Below, piece by piece: positions 33,091 through 41,577 of a stretch of DNA of 64,000 bases. The stretch comes from SZUA-430 sp964483585. GTDB taxonomy: Bacteria; Pseudomonadota; Alphaproteobacteria; Micropepsales; Micropepsaceae. Location of the stretch: positions 1 through 64,000 of the forward strand of contig CAZABH010000002.1 of assembly GCA_964483585.1 (NCBI GenBank), given 5' to 3'. The translations under genes were made by a program, and so were the position numbers. Numbering within the stretch: the first letter of the stretch is position 1; each line of letters opens with the position of its first letter. Under the pieces are notes generated by a model that was given only the letters and a program-made list of their open reading frames with translations, searched no databases and had not been told where the DNA came from.

Positions 33091-34410
33091 ATGCGGACTC
33101 TGATCTCGGCCATCGAAGAAACGCAACGCTCCCGTTCCTATGGGCGCGTCACTGCGGTCAATGGTCTGCTGCTTGAGGTTGCAGGAACGATCGATCCGCT
33201 TGGGATTGGAACGAGGCTTTCGATTCAATCGTCGCAGACGCGTCCGGTTGCAGCCGAAGTCACTGGGTTCAGGGACGGTCGCGCGCTGGCAATGCCTTTT
33301 TCGTCCGTTGATGGTGTGCGGATGGGCTGCAAGGCCTTCGTTGAGCCGCATTCGGGTGAAATTCGTCCGTCGCGCGCCTGGCTTGGTCGTGTGGTCAATG
33401 CACTCGGCGAGCCGGTTGACGGGCTAGGTCAGCTTGAAAGCGGTGATACGCCCTGTCGTCTCAGGAACACGCCGCCCCCGGCACATTCGCGTTCGCGTGT
33501 TGGCGGCAAGATCGATCTTGGTGTTCGTGCGTTGAATATGTTCACGACCGCTTGCTCGGGGCAAAGGCTTGGCATCTTTGCGGGCTCGGGGGTAGGCAAG
33601 TCAGTCCTGCTTTCGATGATTGCGCGCTACACGGCCGCTGACGTGATCGTCATTGGGCTGATCGGCGAACGTGGACGGGAGGTGCAGGAATTCCTGCAGG
33701 ACGACTTGGGGCCGGAGGGGTTGGCTCGCAGCGTCGTTATAGTGGCGACTTCGGATGAGAGCGCTCTCATGCGCCGCCAGGCTGCCTACATGACACTGTC
33801 GACGGCCGAGTATTTCAGGGATCGTGGCCTGCGTGTCCTTTGCCTTATGGACTCCGTGACCCGATTTGCCATGGCGCAGAGAGAGATCGGGCTTGCCAGC
33901 GGTGAGCCGCCTGCGTCACGCGGATATACGCCATCGGTGTTTGCTGAACTTCCGCGCCTGCTTGAGCGGGCAGGGCCGGGCGTGCAGGGCGCTGGTTCCA
34001 TCACGGGGTTGTTTACGGTCCTGGTCGAGGGTGATGACCACAACGAGCCTGTTGCCGATGCCGTGCGAGGCATTCTTGATGGGCATATCGTGCTTGAGCG
34101 TGCGATTGCCGAGCGCGGTCGCTTTCCGGCGGTCAATGTCCTGAAGTCCATTTCGCGGACCATGCCCGGCTGCAACCGGCCGGAGGAGCAGGCGCTTGTC
34201 AATGAGGCCCGCCGGACCTTGGCTGTCTACGAGAACATGGCCGAACTCATTCGTCTGGGGGCCTACAAATCGGGATCCGACCCGGAGGTGGACCGGGCGA
34301 TCAAGCTTTACCCGCATCTCGAGGCCTTCCTTTCACAACAAAAGGCAGAGCGTGGTGAACTGGTTCACGGCTATGAGCGCATGGCCGAAATACTGAAGAG
34401 CGTCAATTAA
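33091..34410 (+). CDS. fliI: Flagellum-specific ATPase FliI
   Basis: The 439-aa ATPase of the flagellar type III export apparatus. It has the Walker A motif FAGSGVGKSVL (about residues 165-175), VIGLIGERGREVQEF, Walker B in LCLMDSVTRFA, and the FliI/F1-beta string ASRGYTPSVFAELPRLLERAG. The N-terminal beta-barrel precedes it. It starts at ATG 33091 just downstream of a CtrA box and is followed 23 bp later by fliJ. Confidence 0.96.
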   Translation: MRTLISAIEETQRSRSYGRVTAVNGLLLEVAGTIDPLGIGTRLSIQSSQTRPVAAEVTGFRDGRALAMPFSSVDGVRMGCKAFVEPHSGEIRPSRAWLGRVVNALGEPVDGLGQLESGDTPCRLRNTPPPAHSRSRVGGKIDLGVRALNMFTTACSGQRLGIFAGSGVGKSVLLSMIARYTAADVIVIGLIGERGREVQEFLQDDLGPEGLARSVVIVATSDESALMRRQAAYMTLSTAEYFRDRGLRVLCLMDSVTRFAMAQREIGLASGEPPASRGYTPSVFAELPRLLERAGPGVQGAGSITGLFTVLVEGDDHNEPVADAVRGILDGHIVLERAIAERGRFPAVNVLKSISRTMPGCNRPEEQALVNEARRTLAVYENMAELIRLGAYKSGSDPEVDRAIKLYPHLEAFLSQQKAERGELVHGYERMAEILKSVN

Positions 34411-34433
34411 CAAGAAAATGGCAGGGGGAAATC

Positions 34434-34847
34434 ATGAAGTCGCGTGAAGCTTTGATCAGGCTCAACCGTTTCCGGGTGGATGAAATCCGCAAGCGCCTGA
34501 AGTCGCTTGATGACATGCGGGCTGACCTGATGAAGAAAATGACGGACCTCGAGACGATGGTTCAGGATGAGCAGCGTCGATCGCAGCAGAGCGACCTTGG
34601 GCGATTGGCCTATCCAACATTCGTCCGGTCTGTCATGGCTCGTCGCGAAAATATCCAGCGAACCATCGATGAGGTCGAGAAGCAGGCAGCTTCGGTCACG
34701 GAGGAGCTTCAGGGCGCCTATCGTGAGCTGAAAAAGTATGAAATTGTTGCCGATGCTGAAGCGCAGCGCGATCGCGTTGAGTATGCGCGTCAGGTTCAGG
34801 CTGAAATCGACGAGATCGCCCTGGGGCGTCACGCCCGCAAAGCGTGA
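34434..34847 (+). CDS. fliJ: FliJ-like flagellar export chaperone
   Basis: A 137-aa, almost entirely helical, heptad-patterned protein rich in Glu, Arg and Lys (for example VDEIRKRLKSLDDMRADL). Length, coiled-coil nature and position directly after fliI identify it as the FliJ stalk/chaperone, although FliJ sequences are poorly conserved. A GGGGGAAA SD precedes ATG 34434. The identity rests mainly on context. Confidence 0.8.
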   Translation: MKSREALIRLNRFRVDEIRKRLKSLDDMRADLMKKMTDLETMVQDEQRRSQQSDLGRLAYPTFVRSVMARRENIQRTIDEVEKQAASVTEELQGAYRELKKYEIVADAEAQRDRVEYARQVQAEIDEIALGRHARKA

Positions 34848-34959
34848 ACACTACCCCAGTCGCGACTGTCGCTTTCGGTGTGCCCTGAATTGTTGACCCG
34901 CCATCCGCGACCCGTGTGGCTGCGAGTGGGGCTACAGGGGCTTGTGCGGTTGCCTGCCG

Positions 34960-35643
34960 TCAGGCTGCCAGTCGATCGAACAGGCTGGCCTGCCTTGTGT
35001 CGTTGCCGGGCTTTGGTTGGGTGACGGGGAAGAGATCGATCTCCTCGTCGTCGACCGGCGCCAGCATCGCGAGCAGTGTTTCAAGTGTTGTATCCGGGTT
35101 CAGCCATGCGGGCAGGTCGCGGGGATCCAGGATTACTGGCATGTGCGCATGCACGGTCGAGAACAGGGCGTTTGAGGGGCAGGAGAGGTAGGCGAAGCTT
35201 TCTCCGCCCGTTTCTGATCTGTTCCACAAGCCAGCAAGCATCATAGGCTTGCCAGAGCTTAGCCTGATGCAGTACTCGCGGGTCTTGACCTCGGCCACTC
35301 TCCTCCACTCGAAAAATCGGTCCGCCGGGACCACGCAGCGCTGGCTGTTCAGTAGCCTGCGCCAACCCGCATTCGTACTCAAAGCCTGCGTCTGCACTGA
35401 TGTTAAGGGTTTCGCCGCGTTATCTGCGCGGCTTCCTTCTTCCATCCGTAAGCCCCACCGCATAGGGGTGAAGGCGATTTCGCCAAGACCTTCGCGCCGG
35501 ATCACCAGGCGCCGCGCGCCCGGATTGGCGGGTACCTTGGGTTTGGGTGAGATGCGAAGCGCTTCCGCGTTGCGCCAGGGTTGGCTTGCCACCATTCGCA
35601 GGATGCGGGCAGGGCTTGTAGCGGGCTTTCTCGAGAACAGCAT
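34960..35643 (-). CDS. SRAP-family (YedK/HMCES-like) protein lacking the catalytic Cys2
   Basis: A 227-aa SOS-response-associated-peptidase fold. Canonical members start MCGR and use Cys2 to crosslink abasic sites in single-stranded DNA. Family strings remain: MRWGLRMEE, RCVVPADRFFEWRR (the active-site Glu) and VHAHMPVILDP (the His segment, usually HDRMP). The N-terminus is MLFSRKPATS, with no Cys2, and the usual NARAET segment is absent. The start is well supported by AAGGAG 7 nt upstream. A GAAC-N7-GAAC LexA box ends 28 bp before the start, so SOS control is likely. It is probably a divergent paralogue with altered chemistry. Confidence 0.78.
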   Translation of the reverse strand: MLFSRKPATSPARILRMVASQPWRNAEALRISPKPKVPANPGARRLVIRREGLGEIAFTPMRWGLRMEEGSRADNAAKPLTSVQTQALSTNAGWRRLLNSQRCVVPADRFFEWRRVAEVKTREYCIRLSSGKPMMLAGLWNRSETGGESFAYLSCPSNALFSTVHAHMPVILDPRDLPAWLNPDTTLETLLAMLAPVDDEEIDLFPVTQPKPGNDTRQASLFDRLAA

Positions 35644-35671
35644 CGTGGGGCTCCTTCAATGTAAACCTATT

Positions 35672-35686
35672 GTTCACTATATGTTC
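35672..35686 (-). promoter_or_regulatory. LexA (SOS) box, GTTC-N7-GTTC
   Basis: Direct repeat GTTC (35672-35675), seven bases, GTTC (35683-35686), the alphaproteobacterial LexA operator; read as GAAC-N7-GAAC toward the SRAP gene. It overlaps the likely promoter of that gene. Confidence 0.7.
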
Positions 35687-35820
35687 TTTCCTGTCAAGCC
35701 GGTTTGAGCTCCAATTTCCACAGGTGGTGCGAAACGTTTCAGCGTGGCACACTGCACTTATTGGCTACAGCGCGCCGGGGAGAGGGCGCTGTGGACCTTA
35801 AACAGGGAGAGACAGGCGCC

Positions 35821-37284
35821 ATGGCTGCTGAAGGACAAAAACCACTATCTGAAGCTACAGGGGGGCACCCCGCGCTCAAGCGGACATTGGGTCCGTTTGG
35901 CCTGATTGGATTGGGGATTGGTGCCATTATCGGCGCCGGTATCTTCAGCATTACCGGAACGGCTGCCGCGGAGCACGCAGGGCCGGCCATTACCCTCTCT
36001 TTCGTCCTGGCTTGCATCGGCTGCGTATTTGCCGGGCTTTGTTATTCCGAGCTTGCGTCCATGATCCCGCAGTCGGGAAGTGCCTATACCTACACCTATG
36101 CCGCCTTCGGCAGTTTTGCGGCGTGGATCATCGGCTGGGACCTCACACTCGAGTACGGCGTTGCAGCAGCAACGGTGGCAGTGTCCTGGGGTGGGTATTT
36201 CAAGGGCTTCCTCGCGGATGCCGGGATCGTGCTGCCCGCCGCGCTTTCATCTGCACCCATCGGTACTGACAGCAATGGTCACATGGTCGCCACTGGTGCG
36301 CTCGTGAACTTGCCGGCCATGGGCATCGTCCTGTTTCTCACTGGCCTCTTGTCGCTCGGCATTCGTGAGTCTGCTTCGGTCAATGGTCTCATGGTCGTCC
36401 TGAAGGTTGCCGTCATCCTGGCTGTCATCGGCTTTGGCTTGCCGTTGATCTCGGCAGAAAATCTGGACCCCTTCATCCCCGAGAATACGGGCAAGTTTGG
36501 CGAGTTCGGCTGGTCGGGGATCCTGGCAGGTGCCGGTGTGATCTTCTTTGCCTATATCGGTTTCGACAGCGTCTCCGTCGCCGCGCAGGAGGCTCGCAAC
36601 CCGCAGCGCGACCTTCCAATTGGTATTCTTGGGTCGCTGGCGATCTGCACGTTGCTTTACATACTGATGTCCCTGACGATGACGGGACTTGCGCATTATT
36701 CGACCTTGAAGGTGGATAATCCGGTCTATGTTGCCATCGCATCGGGTGGAGAAAGCCTCAAGTGGCTTGGCCCGTTGGTCAATATCGGTGCGATAGCGGG
36801 CCTTTCGACGGTTATCCTTGTGTCCCTTTATGGGCAGACCCGCATCTTCTACGCCATGTCGAGGGATGGGTTTCTCCCTTCCGTGTTCGCGAAGATTCAT
36901 CCCAAGTTCAACACGCCTGCCAAGAGCACGCTTGTGATCGGCGTGTTCGTATCCCTGATCGCCGGCATCTTCCCGCTGAACGTGCTGGGCGAGCTGGTGG
37001 CGGTTGGAACGCTGCTCGCCTTCATGTTTGTCTGCACGGCTGTCATCATCCTGAGGCAGACGCGTCCAAATGTGCAAAGGCCGTTCCGAGTCCCGTTCTA
37101 TCCGCTCACGCCTATCCTTGGCATCCTGGTCTGCGGCGCGATGGTCTACCCACTGCTTGAAGAGTCCTGGCTGCGGCTTGTGGGCTGGCTTGCCATCGGC
37201 ATCGTGATCTATGTCGTTTATGGTGCACGCCACGCAAAGAAGCCGACATGGTCTTTGCAGGATGCGCCTGTAGACAAGAACTGA
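35821..37284 (+). CDS. APC-family amino-acid permease
   Basis: A 487-aa inner-membrane transporter with about 12-13 membrane helices. The APC/cationic-amino-acid-transporter signature is clear: GLIGLGIGAIIGAGIFSITGTAAAEHAGPAI (helix 1 region, given in parts: GLGIGAIIGAGIF then TGTAA), CYSELASMIPQSGSAYTYTY and FFAYIGFDSVSVAAQEARNPQRD. These place it with YfnA/CAT-type permeases. ATG 35821 follows GGGAGAG and starts before a short cytoplasmic tail; the 39 extra upstream codons overlap the promoter. Substrate is not determined. Confidence 0.88.
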   Translation: MAAEGQKPLSEATGGHPALKRTLGPFGLIGLGIGAIIGAGIFSITGTAAAEHAGPAITLSFVLACIGCVFAGLCYSELASMIPQSGSAYTYTYAAFGSFAAWIIGWDLTLEYGVAAATVAVSWGGYFKGFLADAGIVLPAALSSAPIGTDSNGHMVATGALVNLPAMGIVLFLTGLLSLGIRESASVNGLMVVLKVAVILAVIGFGLPLISAENLDPFIPENTGKFGEFGWSGILAGAGVIFFAYIGFDSVSVAAQEARNPQRDLPIGILGSLAICTLLYILMSLTMTGLAHYSTLKVDNPVYVAIASGGESLKWLGPLVNIGAIAGLSTVILVSLYGQTRIFYAMSRDGFLPSVFAKIHPKFNTPAKSTLVIGVFVSLIAGIFPLNVLGELVAVGTLLAFMFVCTAVIILRQTRPNVQRPFRVPFYPLTPILGILVCGAMVYPLLEESWLRLVGWLAIGIVIYVVYGARHAKKPTWSLQDAPVDKN

Positions 37285-37295
37285 GGCGTGAGCGT

Positions 37296-37772
37296 TCAGG
37301 GTGCAGACTGCCGATCGGTAGCCTGCACCTCTTTCTGTCTTGCGCCCAGCGCTCGGGCTACGTTCATGGCGATATCTGCCTGCATGCGTGGAAGGTCACT
37401 CATGGGCCCGTCGTGGGTCGCGCTCCACAGTGCGTGGCGCGCCGAGAGCAGCCGGATTGCCAGCACAATCCTTGGGCCGGTTTTCTGAACGGAGCCCTCG
37501 AGCGTGAGGCTTGCCGGCGTGTCGCCCAGTGCTGGTTCCAGACGCTCGAAATTGCGCAAGCCTGAGACGATTTCGCGCGAAATACTGTTGCCAAGGTAGA
37601 GGTGCGAGGGGTCGGGCCGTAATTCTCGGAGGGGGCGGACCTGAATGCGCAACGGACCCTCTTGCGGGATCGGTCCAGGGCGGCCGCGCATCAGATTTCG
37701 GACCACCAAGGCAAGAACCAGCGTAAAACCGGCGAGGCCTACCAAGATCCAGAGTTGCTCGTTTTGGTCCAT
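37296..37772 (-). CDS. Single-pass membrane protein with TolB-N/adenylate-cyclase-associated-like domain
   Basis: A 158-aa protein. One N-terminal membrane helix (about 8-25) precedes a periplasmic-type domain. The string VRPLRELRPDPSHLYLGNSISREIVSGLRNFERLE resembles (in parts) the TolB-amino-terminal-like domain often fused to bacterial cyclases and FlgO-like proteins. No cyclase is attached here. ATG 37772 (MDQNEQLWIL) is preferred to the longer frame because the helix follows directly. It is convergent with the permease (11 bp between stops) and divergent from the DoxX gene. Function unknown. Confidence 0.55.
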   Translation of the reverse strand: MDQNEQLWILVGLAGFTLVLALVVRNLMRGRPGPIPQEGPLRIQVRPLRELRPDPSHLYLGNSISREIVSGLRNFERLEPALGDTPASLTLEGSVQKTGPRIVLAIRLLSARHALWSATHDGPMSDLPRMQADIAMNVARALGARQKEVQATDRQSAP

Positions 37773-37893
37773 CTGCGTCTTCAGCTTGCTTGGTTTTTGG
37801 TGCAAGGTTCCCCAATGGTCTATCTTACTGCACAGTCGGGCTTTGACCATGGCCAAGGTCTGGTAGCGGGTGCTTGGTCATCAAGGGGGTGGC

Positions 37894-38313
37894 ATGTCGT
37901 TTGGCGAGAAGATTGCGCCGGTCATCGGGCGGGTACTGCTTTCCTCGATCTTTCTCCTGTCTGGCGTGCACAAGATACAGAACTGGGATCAGACCGCGGT
38001 GCTGATGTCAGATCACGGCATTTCGATGGTTGGCCCCCTGCTTGCCGTCGCCATAGCAGTGGAGGTGGGGGCAGGCTTCGGGTTGCTGATCGGGTTCCAT
38101 GCCCGTGTCATGGCGTTGATGCTGTTTGTCTTCACGATGGTGGTCAATTTCACCATGCATGACTTTTGGGCGGTCACTGGTGAGACAGCGGGCCGGGCCT
38201 TTTCAGAAATGCAGTTGTTCGTCAAGAATATAGGAATTGCCGGCGGCCTGTTGGTGGTCGTCGGATTGGGGGCTGGAGTTTGGTCTTATGACGATTTCAG
38301 GGGCGGGTCGTGA
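37894..38313 (+). CDS. DoxX-family membrane protein
   Basis: A 139-aa protein with four membrane helices. The DoxX pattern is visible: GRVLLSSIFLLSGVHKIQNW at the N-terminus, a middle EVGAGFGLLIGFHARVMAL, and FSEMQLFVKNIGIAGGLLVVV. DoxX proteins are small oxidoreductase-associated membrane proteins whose exact role is uncertain. ATG 37894 (MSFGEKIAPV) is taken; an upstream GTG/TTG extension of eight codons is possible. Confidence 0.82.
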   Translation: MSFGEKIAPVIGRVLLSSIFLLSGVHKIQNWDQTAVLMSDHGISMVGPLLAVAIAVEVGAGFGLLIGFHARVMALMLFVFTMVVNFTMHDFWAVTGETAGRAFSEMQLFVKNIGIAGGLLVVVGLGAGVWSYDDFRGGS

Positions 38314-38346
38314 TCGCCCCATAGCGGTCCTGCGAACCATTCGTCA

Positions 38347-38745
38347 TCAGTCGGGCGCGTACGACCTGAACATGTCCCGGCGTGTGAGGCTGAAGACGAA
38401 AATGAGAAATATGTAAGCCGCCAGTTCGAGCGCGAGAAGTGTCTGATCGAGCTTCGGAGCCAGCGCGGTCACGTCTGCCACGACCGTACTGAGCGGTTCC
38501 CCGCCCAGAAGTGCAGGTATCGCAATCGGCCCGACCTGATGGATCACCAGAGCGAGCACAGAAGCCACAAGCACTGCCGTGATGCGGCGGACGAAGAGCG
38601 AGAGAAGGAGGCTTATCGGCAAGGCCCACATGGCCCACTCAAGCGTCAACAACCTGCCAACGAGTTCTGTTGGGTGCAGTTCCATTTTTCGACGTATCCC
38701 CCAGCGTGCTCCATCGGCAAACCCCATAACCGAGCCGATCAGCAC
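38347..38745 (-). CDS. Hypothetical three-helix membrane protein
   Basis: A protein of up to 132 aa that I do not recognise. Three hydrophobic helices are visible (about residues 36-55, 57-78 and 105-122), ending in a short basic/aromatic tail (LTRRDMFRSYAPD). The start is uncertain: GTG 38745, ATG 38727, or ATG 38685, which has GGGGGA 10 nt upstream. It may be expressed with the next upstream membrane gene (38843-39208), although a hairpin separates them. It is convergent with the DoxX gene. Confidence 0.5.
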   Translation of the reverse strand: MLIGSVMGFADGARWGIRRKMELHPTELVGRLLTLEWAMWALPISLLLSLFVRRITAVLVASVLALVIHQVGPIAIPALLGGEPLSTVVADVTALAPKLDQTLLALELAAYIFLIFVFSLTRRDMFRSYAPD

Positions 38746-38796
38746 ATACTCTCAGTATAAGAAAACTTCACATTGCGTGGCCAGCGGAAAATCCGT

Positions 38797-38826
38797 GCGT
38801 GCCGCCCTGAAACCGGGGCGGCACGC
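38797..38826 (-). terminator. Strong GC hairpin after the 38843 gene
   Basis: A perfect 11-bp stem GCGTGCCGCCC/GGGCGGCACGC with an 8-nt loop, followed on the minus strand by ACGGATTTTCC. It starts 17 bp past the stop of the membrane gene. The T run is short. Confidence 0.6.
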
Positions 38827-38842
38827 CGGAAAATCAGGTTAA

Positions 38843-39208
38843 TCAGTTGCTGCGAGAACCCACTGTATTGCGAATCGTGTGGACGAGCGCGATCAAGATT
38901 GCGAACGCGAGGAAGTAAACCGTCAGGTCCCCTACGGACATTACCTTCAGGTTCGTCCACGCGGTGGTCGGCAGCGTCATTGGATCAGCTCCACCTACAA
39001 CCGAGTAGGCAAGACGCAGCAGGCCAGCAACAACGAGTGACCAGAATGTTACTTGGACGAGCTTACCCGTCTCTCCAAGCCTCAAGCCAAATGCGACGAC
39101 GACCAACAGCATGATCACCAGCGACACAGTATCTGCGCTGCCGAACACGTTCATCACGATGGCCCACATCTCCCCAAAGATTGCGGTCAGACCATTCAGG
39201 ATTTCCAT
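38843..39208 (-). CDS. Hypothetical membrane protein beside the flagellar block
   Basis: A 121-aa protein with three hydrophobic segments (about 14-50, 58-75 and 95-112) and a conserved-looking WTNLKVMSVGDLTVYFLAF stretch. I do not recognise a named family. ATG 39208 (MEILNGLTAIFGEM) has AAGGGGGAGAT directly upstream and is preferred over an 11-codon longer frame. It lies 237 bp from flhA on the same strand, with no shared family evidence for a flagellar role. Confidence 0.6.
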   Translation of the reverse strand: MEILNGLTAIFGEMWAIVMNVFGSADTVSLVIMLLVVVAFGLRLGETGKLVQVTFWSLVVAGLLRLAYSVVGGADPMTLPTTAWTNLKVMSVGDLTVYFLAFAILIALVHTIRNTVGSRSN

Positions 39209-39445
39209 TTGCAGTATCTCCCCCTTGGATGGATGGTCCAACGATAGCTCAGGACGGTGATGCTTTTTCAGGGGGCGTGTCGAATGCGTCGGCCTTGTGG
39301 CGTTGCTGCAACGTTGCTGCGGGTGCTCAGGCTTATTTTCCTTGCTCCGATTGGTCGTGTGTGCAGTTGCAGCAACCTAGGGAAATGCACGGGTCGCTGT
39401 TAACCATGCCGCAGGTGTCAGGTTGCCGTTGCTCAGGCGGTCTGT

Positions 39446-41560
39446 TCAGAGCTGCCCGAGTGTTCTCAGTCTTGCGCCAGCATGGATCTCGTTCTGCGAC
39501 ATCACAAACGTCTGCGGCCTGAAACGTTCGACAATCGAACGGACGTATGGCCGTGTCGCGGGCGAGGTGAGGAGGACTGGGATCTCTGCCTCGTTGGAGG
39601 CTGCGTCGAACCGGGTCCGCACGCCCTGGATGAATTCCTGCAGCTTGGATGGTGCCATAGCCAACTGCTTGTCTTCGCCATTGCCGATGAGCGACTCCGT
39701 GAAGGCCATCTCCCATGCCGGAGAGAGGGCGATCAGCGGCAGGTAGCCCGAAGGCGAAGTGTTCGCGGCGCATATCTGGCGTGCAAGGCGGGCGCGAACG
39801 TGCTCGGTAATCTGCATTGTCGTCGAGGATCGTGACACGCATTCGGCAATGCCCTCGAGGATCGTCGGCAGATCACGGATCGAAATGCGCTCGGACAGAA
39901 GTGACTGCAGCACCCGCTGGACGCCTGTTACGTTGATCTGCGACGGTATCAGGTCATCGACAAGCTTCTTCTGGTCAGCCGGAAGGTCATCCAGGAGTTT
40001 CTTCGTTTCGGCATAAGACAGAAGCTCGGCCATGTTGTCCTTCAGCACCTCGGTGAGATGCGTCGTCAGCACGGTTGACGCGTCGACAACGGTGTAGCCG
40101 CGGAAGGATGCCTCGTCGCGCAACGGCTCTTCTATCCATGCCGCGGGCAGGCCGAACGCGGGTTCGCGCGTGGGCTTGCCTGGCATATCGATCATGCCAC
40201 CGCGCGGATCCATAACCAGCAACTGGCCAGGCTGCAGTTCGCCCTTGCCTGCAGGCAGCTCTTTCACGCGTATCGTGTATTCGTTCGTGCCGAGCTGCAT
40301 GTTGTCGACAATACGTACCGATGGCATGACGAAGCCCATTTCGTTTGCCAGCTGGCGGCGTAGCGACTTGATCTGGTCGGTGATGCGGTGTCCCTTGCTG
40401 TCATTGATGAGCGGCAGCAGCCCGTATCCCAGTTCGACCTTAAGGTGGTCGATCGCCAAGGCGGTCGAGATTGGTTCCTCTGCTGCCTGCTTGGGCGCGA
40501 GCTCGGCGGCAGCCGTCGCTTGAGCACTGGCCTGCATCGACTGTTTGCGCTGGCTCAGGAACCAGGTCGCAGCAGTGACCATGAGGGCAAGAAACAGGAA
40601 CGTGAAGAACGGGATGCCTGGCAGGGCCAGCATCATGAACATAACGGCGGCCGTCATGCCCATGGCGCCGGGGAAGCCTGTCAGCTGACCGAAGAGTGCC
40701 TTGTCCGTCGAGCCGTCGACGCCAGCCTTTGATACCATCAGACCGGCTGCGATCGAGACCAGGAGGGCCGGGAGTTGCGAAACGAGGCCGTCACCGATTG
40801 TCAGAAGCGTGTAGGTAAAACCGGCATCGGAGAAGCTGAGGTCGTGCTGGACGACGCCGATGATAATACCACCGATCACATTGATGAACGTGATCAGTAT
40901 CCCGGCAATCGCGTCGCCACGGACGAATTTCGATGCGCCATCCATCGCGCCGTAGAATGAGGCTTCATCCTCCAGTCTTTTGCGCCGCTCGCGGGCTTCC
41001 TTCTCGGTGATCAGGCCTGCAGAGAGATCGGCATCGATGGCCATCTGCTTACCCGGCATGGCGTCGAGGGTAAAGCGCGCCGAAACTTCGGCGATGCGGC
41101 CCGAGCCCTTGGTGATGACCACGAAGTTCACGATGACGAGGATCGAGAAAACGATAGCGCCGATGACGAAGTTGCCCTGCATCAGGAAGTTGCCGAAGGC
41201 CTCGATCACTTCGCCTGCGGCACCTGTCCCCTCGTGGCCTTGGCCGAGGATCAATTTTGTCGAGGCGAGATTCAGCGAGAACCTCAAGACCGTCGAGATC
41301 AGCAGAATTGTCGGGAATGTCGACAATTGCAGCGGGCGTTCGATGAACAAGGCCGTCATCAGGATGAGAAGCCCCAGGATGATTGATACACCCAGGGCCA
41401 GATCCAGCAGTACAGGCGGCATCGGGAAGAGCAGGACCGCGATGATCGCGATGATGCCGGCCGAAAGGGCTACCTCGCCGCGCAGTACCATGCCTGCCGA
41501 GAGGTCAAGGCCTGCGACGTTGAAGGTTCCCGCGGGACGGGCAGTTCCTGCTTCCGACAT
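39446..41560 (-). CDS. flhA: Flagellar biosynthesis protein FlhA
   Basis: The 704-aa major export-gate protein of the flagellar type III system. Seven or eight membrane helices occupy residues about 30-330. They include the FHIPEP signature region (FMLDAMPGKQMAIDADLSAG in parts: LDAMPGKQMAIDADLSAG). A large cytoplasmic domain binds export chaperones (about 360-704). Usual length is 690-700. It starts 17 bp after flbD, so it ends the fliF-fliG-fliH-fliN-flbD-flhA operon. The 3' flank up to 39209 (237 bp) has no supported gene. Confidence 0.96.
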   Translation of the reverse strand: MSEAGTARPAGTFNVAGLDLSAGMVLRGEVALSAGIIAIIAVLLFPMPPVLLDLALGVSIILGLLILMTALFIERPLQLSTFPTILLISTVLRFSLNLASTKLILGQGHEGTGAAGEVIEAFGNFLMQGNFVIGAIVFSILVIVNFVVITKGSGRIAEVSARFTLDAMPGKQMAIDADLSAGLITEKEARERRKRLEDEASFYGAMDGASKFVRGDAIAGILITFINVIGGIIIGVVQHDLSFSDAGFTYTLLTIGDGLVSQLPALLVSIAAGLMVSKAGVDGSTDKALFGQLTGFPGAMGMTAAVMFMMLALPGIPFFTFLFLALMVTAATWFLSQRKQSMQASAQATAAAELAPKQAAEEPISTALAIDHLKVELGYGLLPLINDSKGHRITDQIKSLRRQLANEMGFVMPSVRIVDNMQLGTNEYTIRVKELPAGKGELQPGQLLVMDPRGGMIDMPGKPTREPAFGLPAAWIEEPLRDEASFRGYTVVDASTVLTTHLTEVLKDNMAELLSYAETKKLLDDLPADQKKLVDDLIPSQINVTGVQRVLQSLLSERISIRDLPTILEGIAECVSRSSTTMQITEHVRARLARQICAANTSPSGYLPLIALSPAWEMAFTESLIGNGEDKQLAMAPSKLQEFIQGVRTRFDAASNEAEIPVLLTSPATRPYVRSIVERFRPQTFVMSQNEIHAGARLRTLGQL

Positions 41561-41577
41561 GAGATCAGTGTCCTTTA

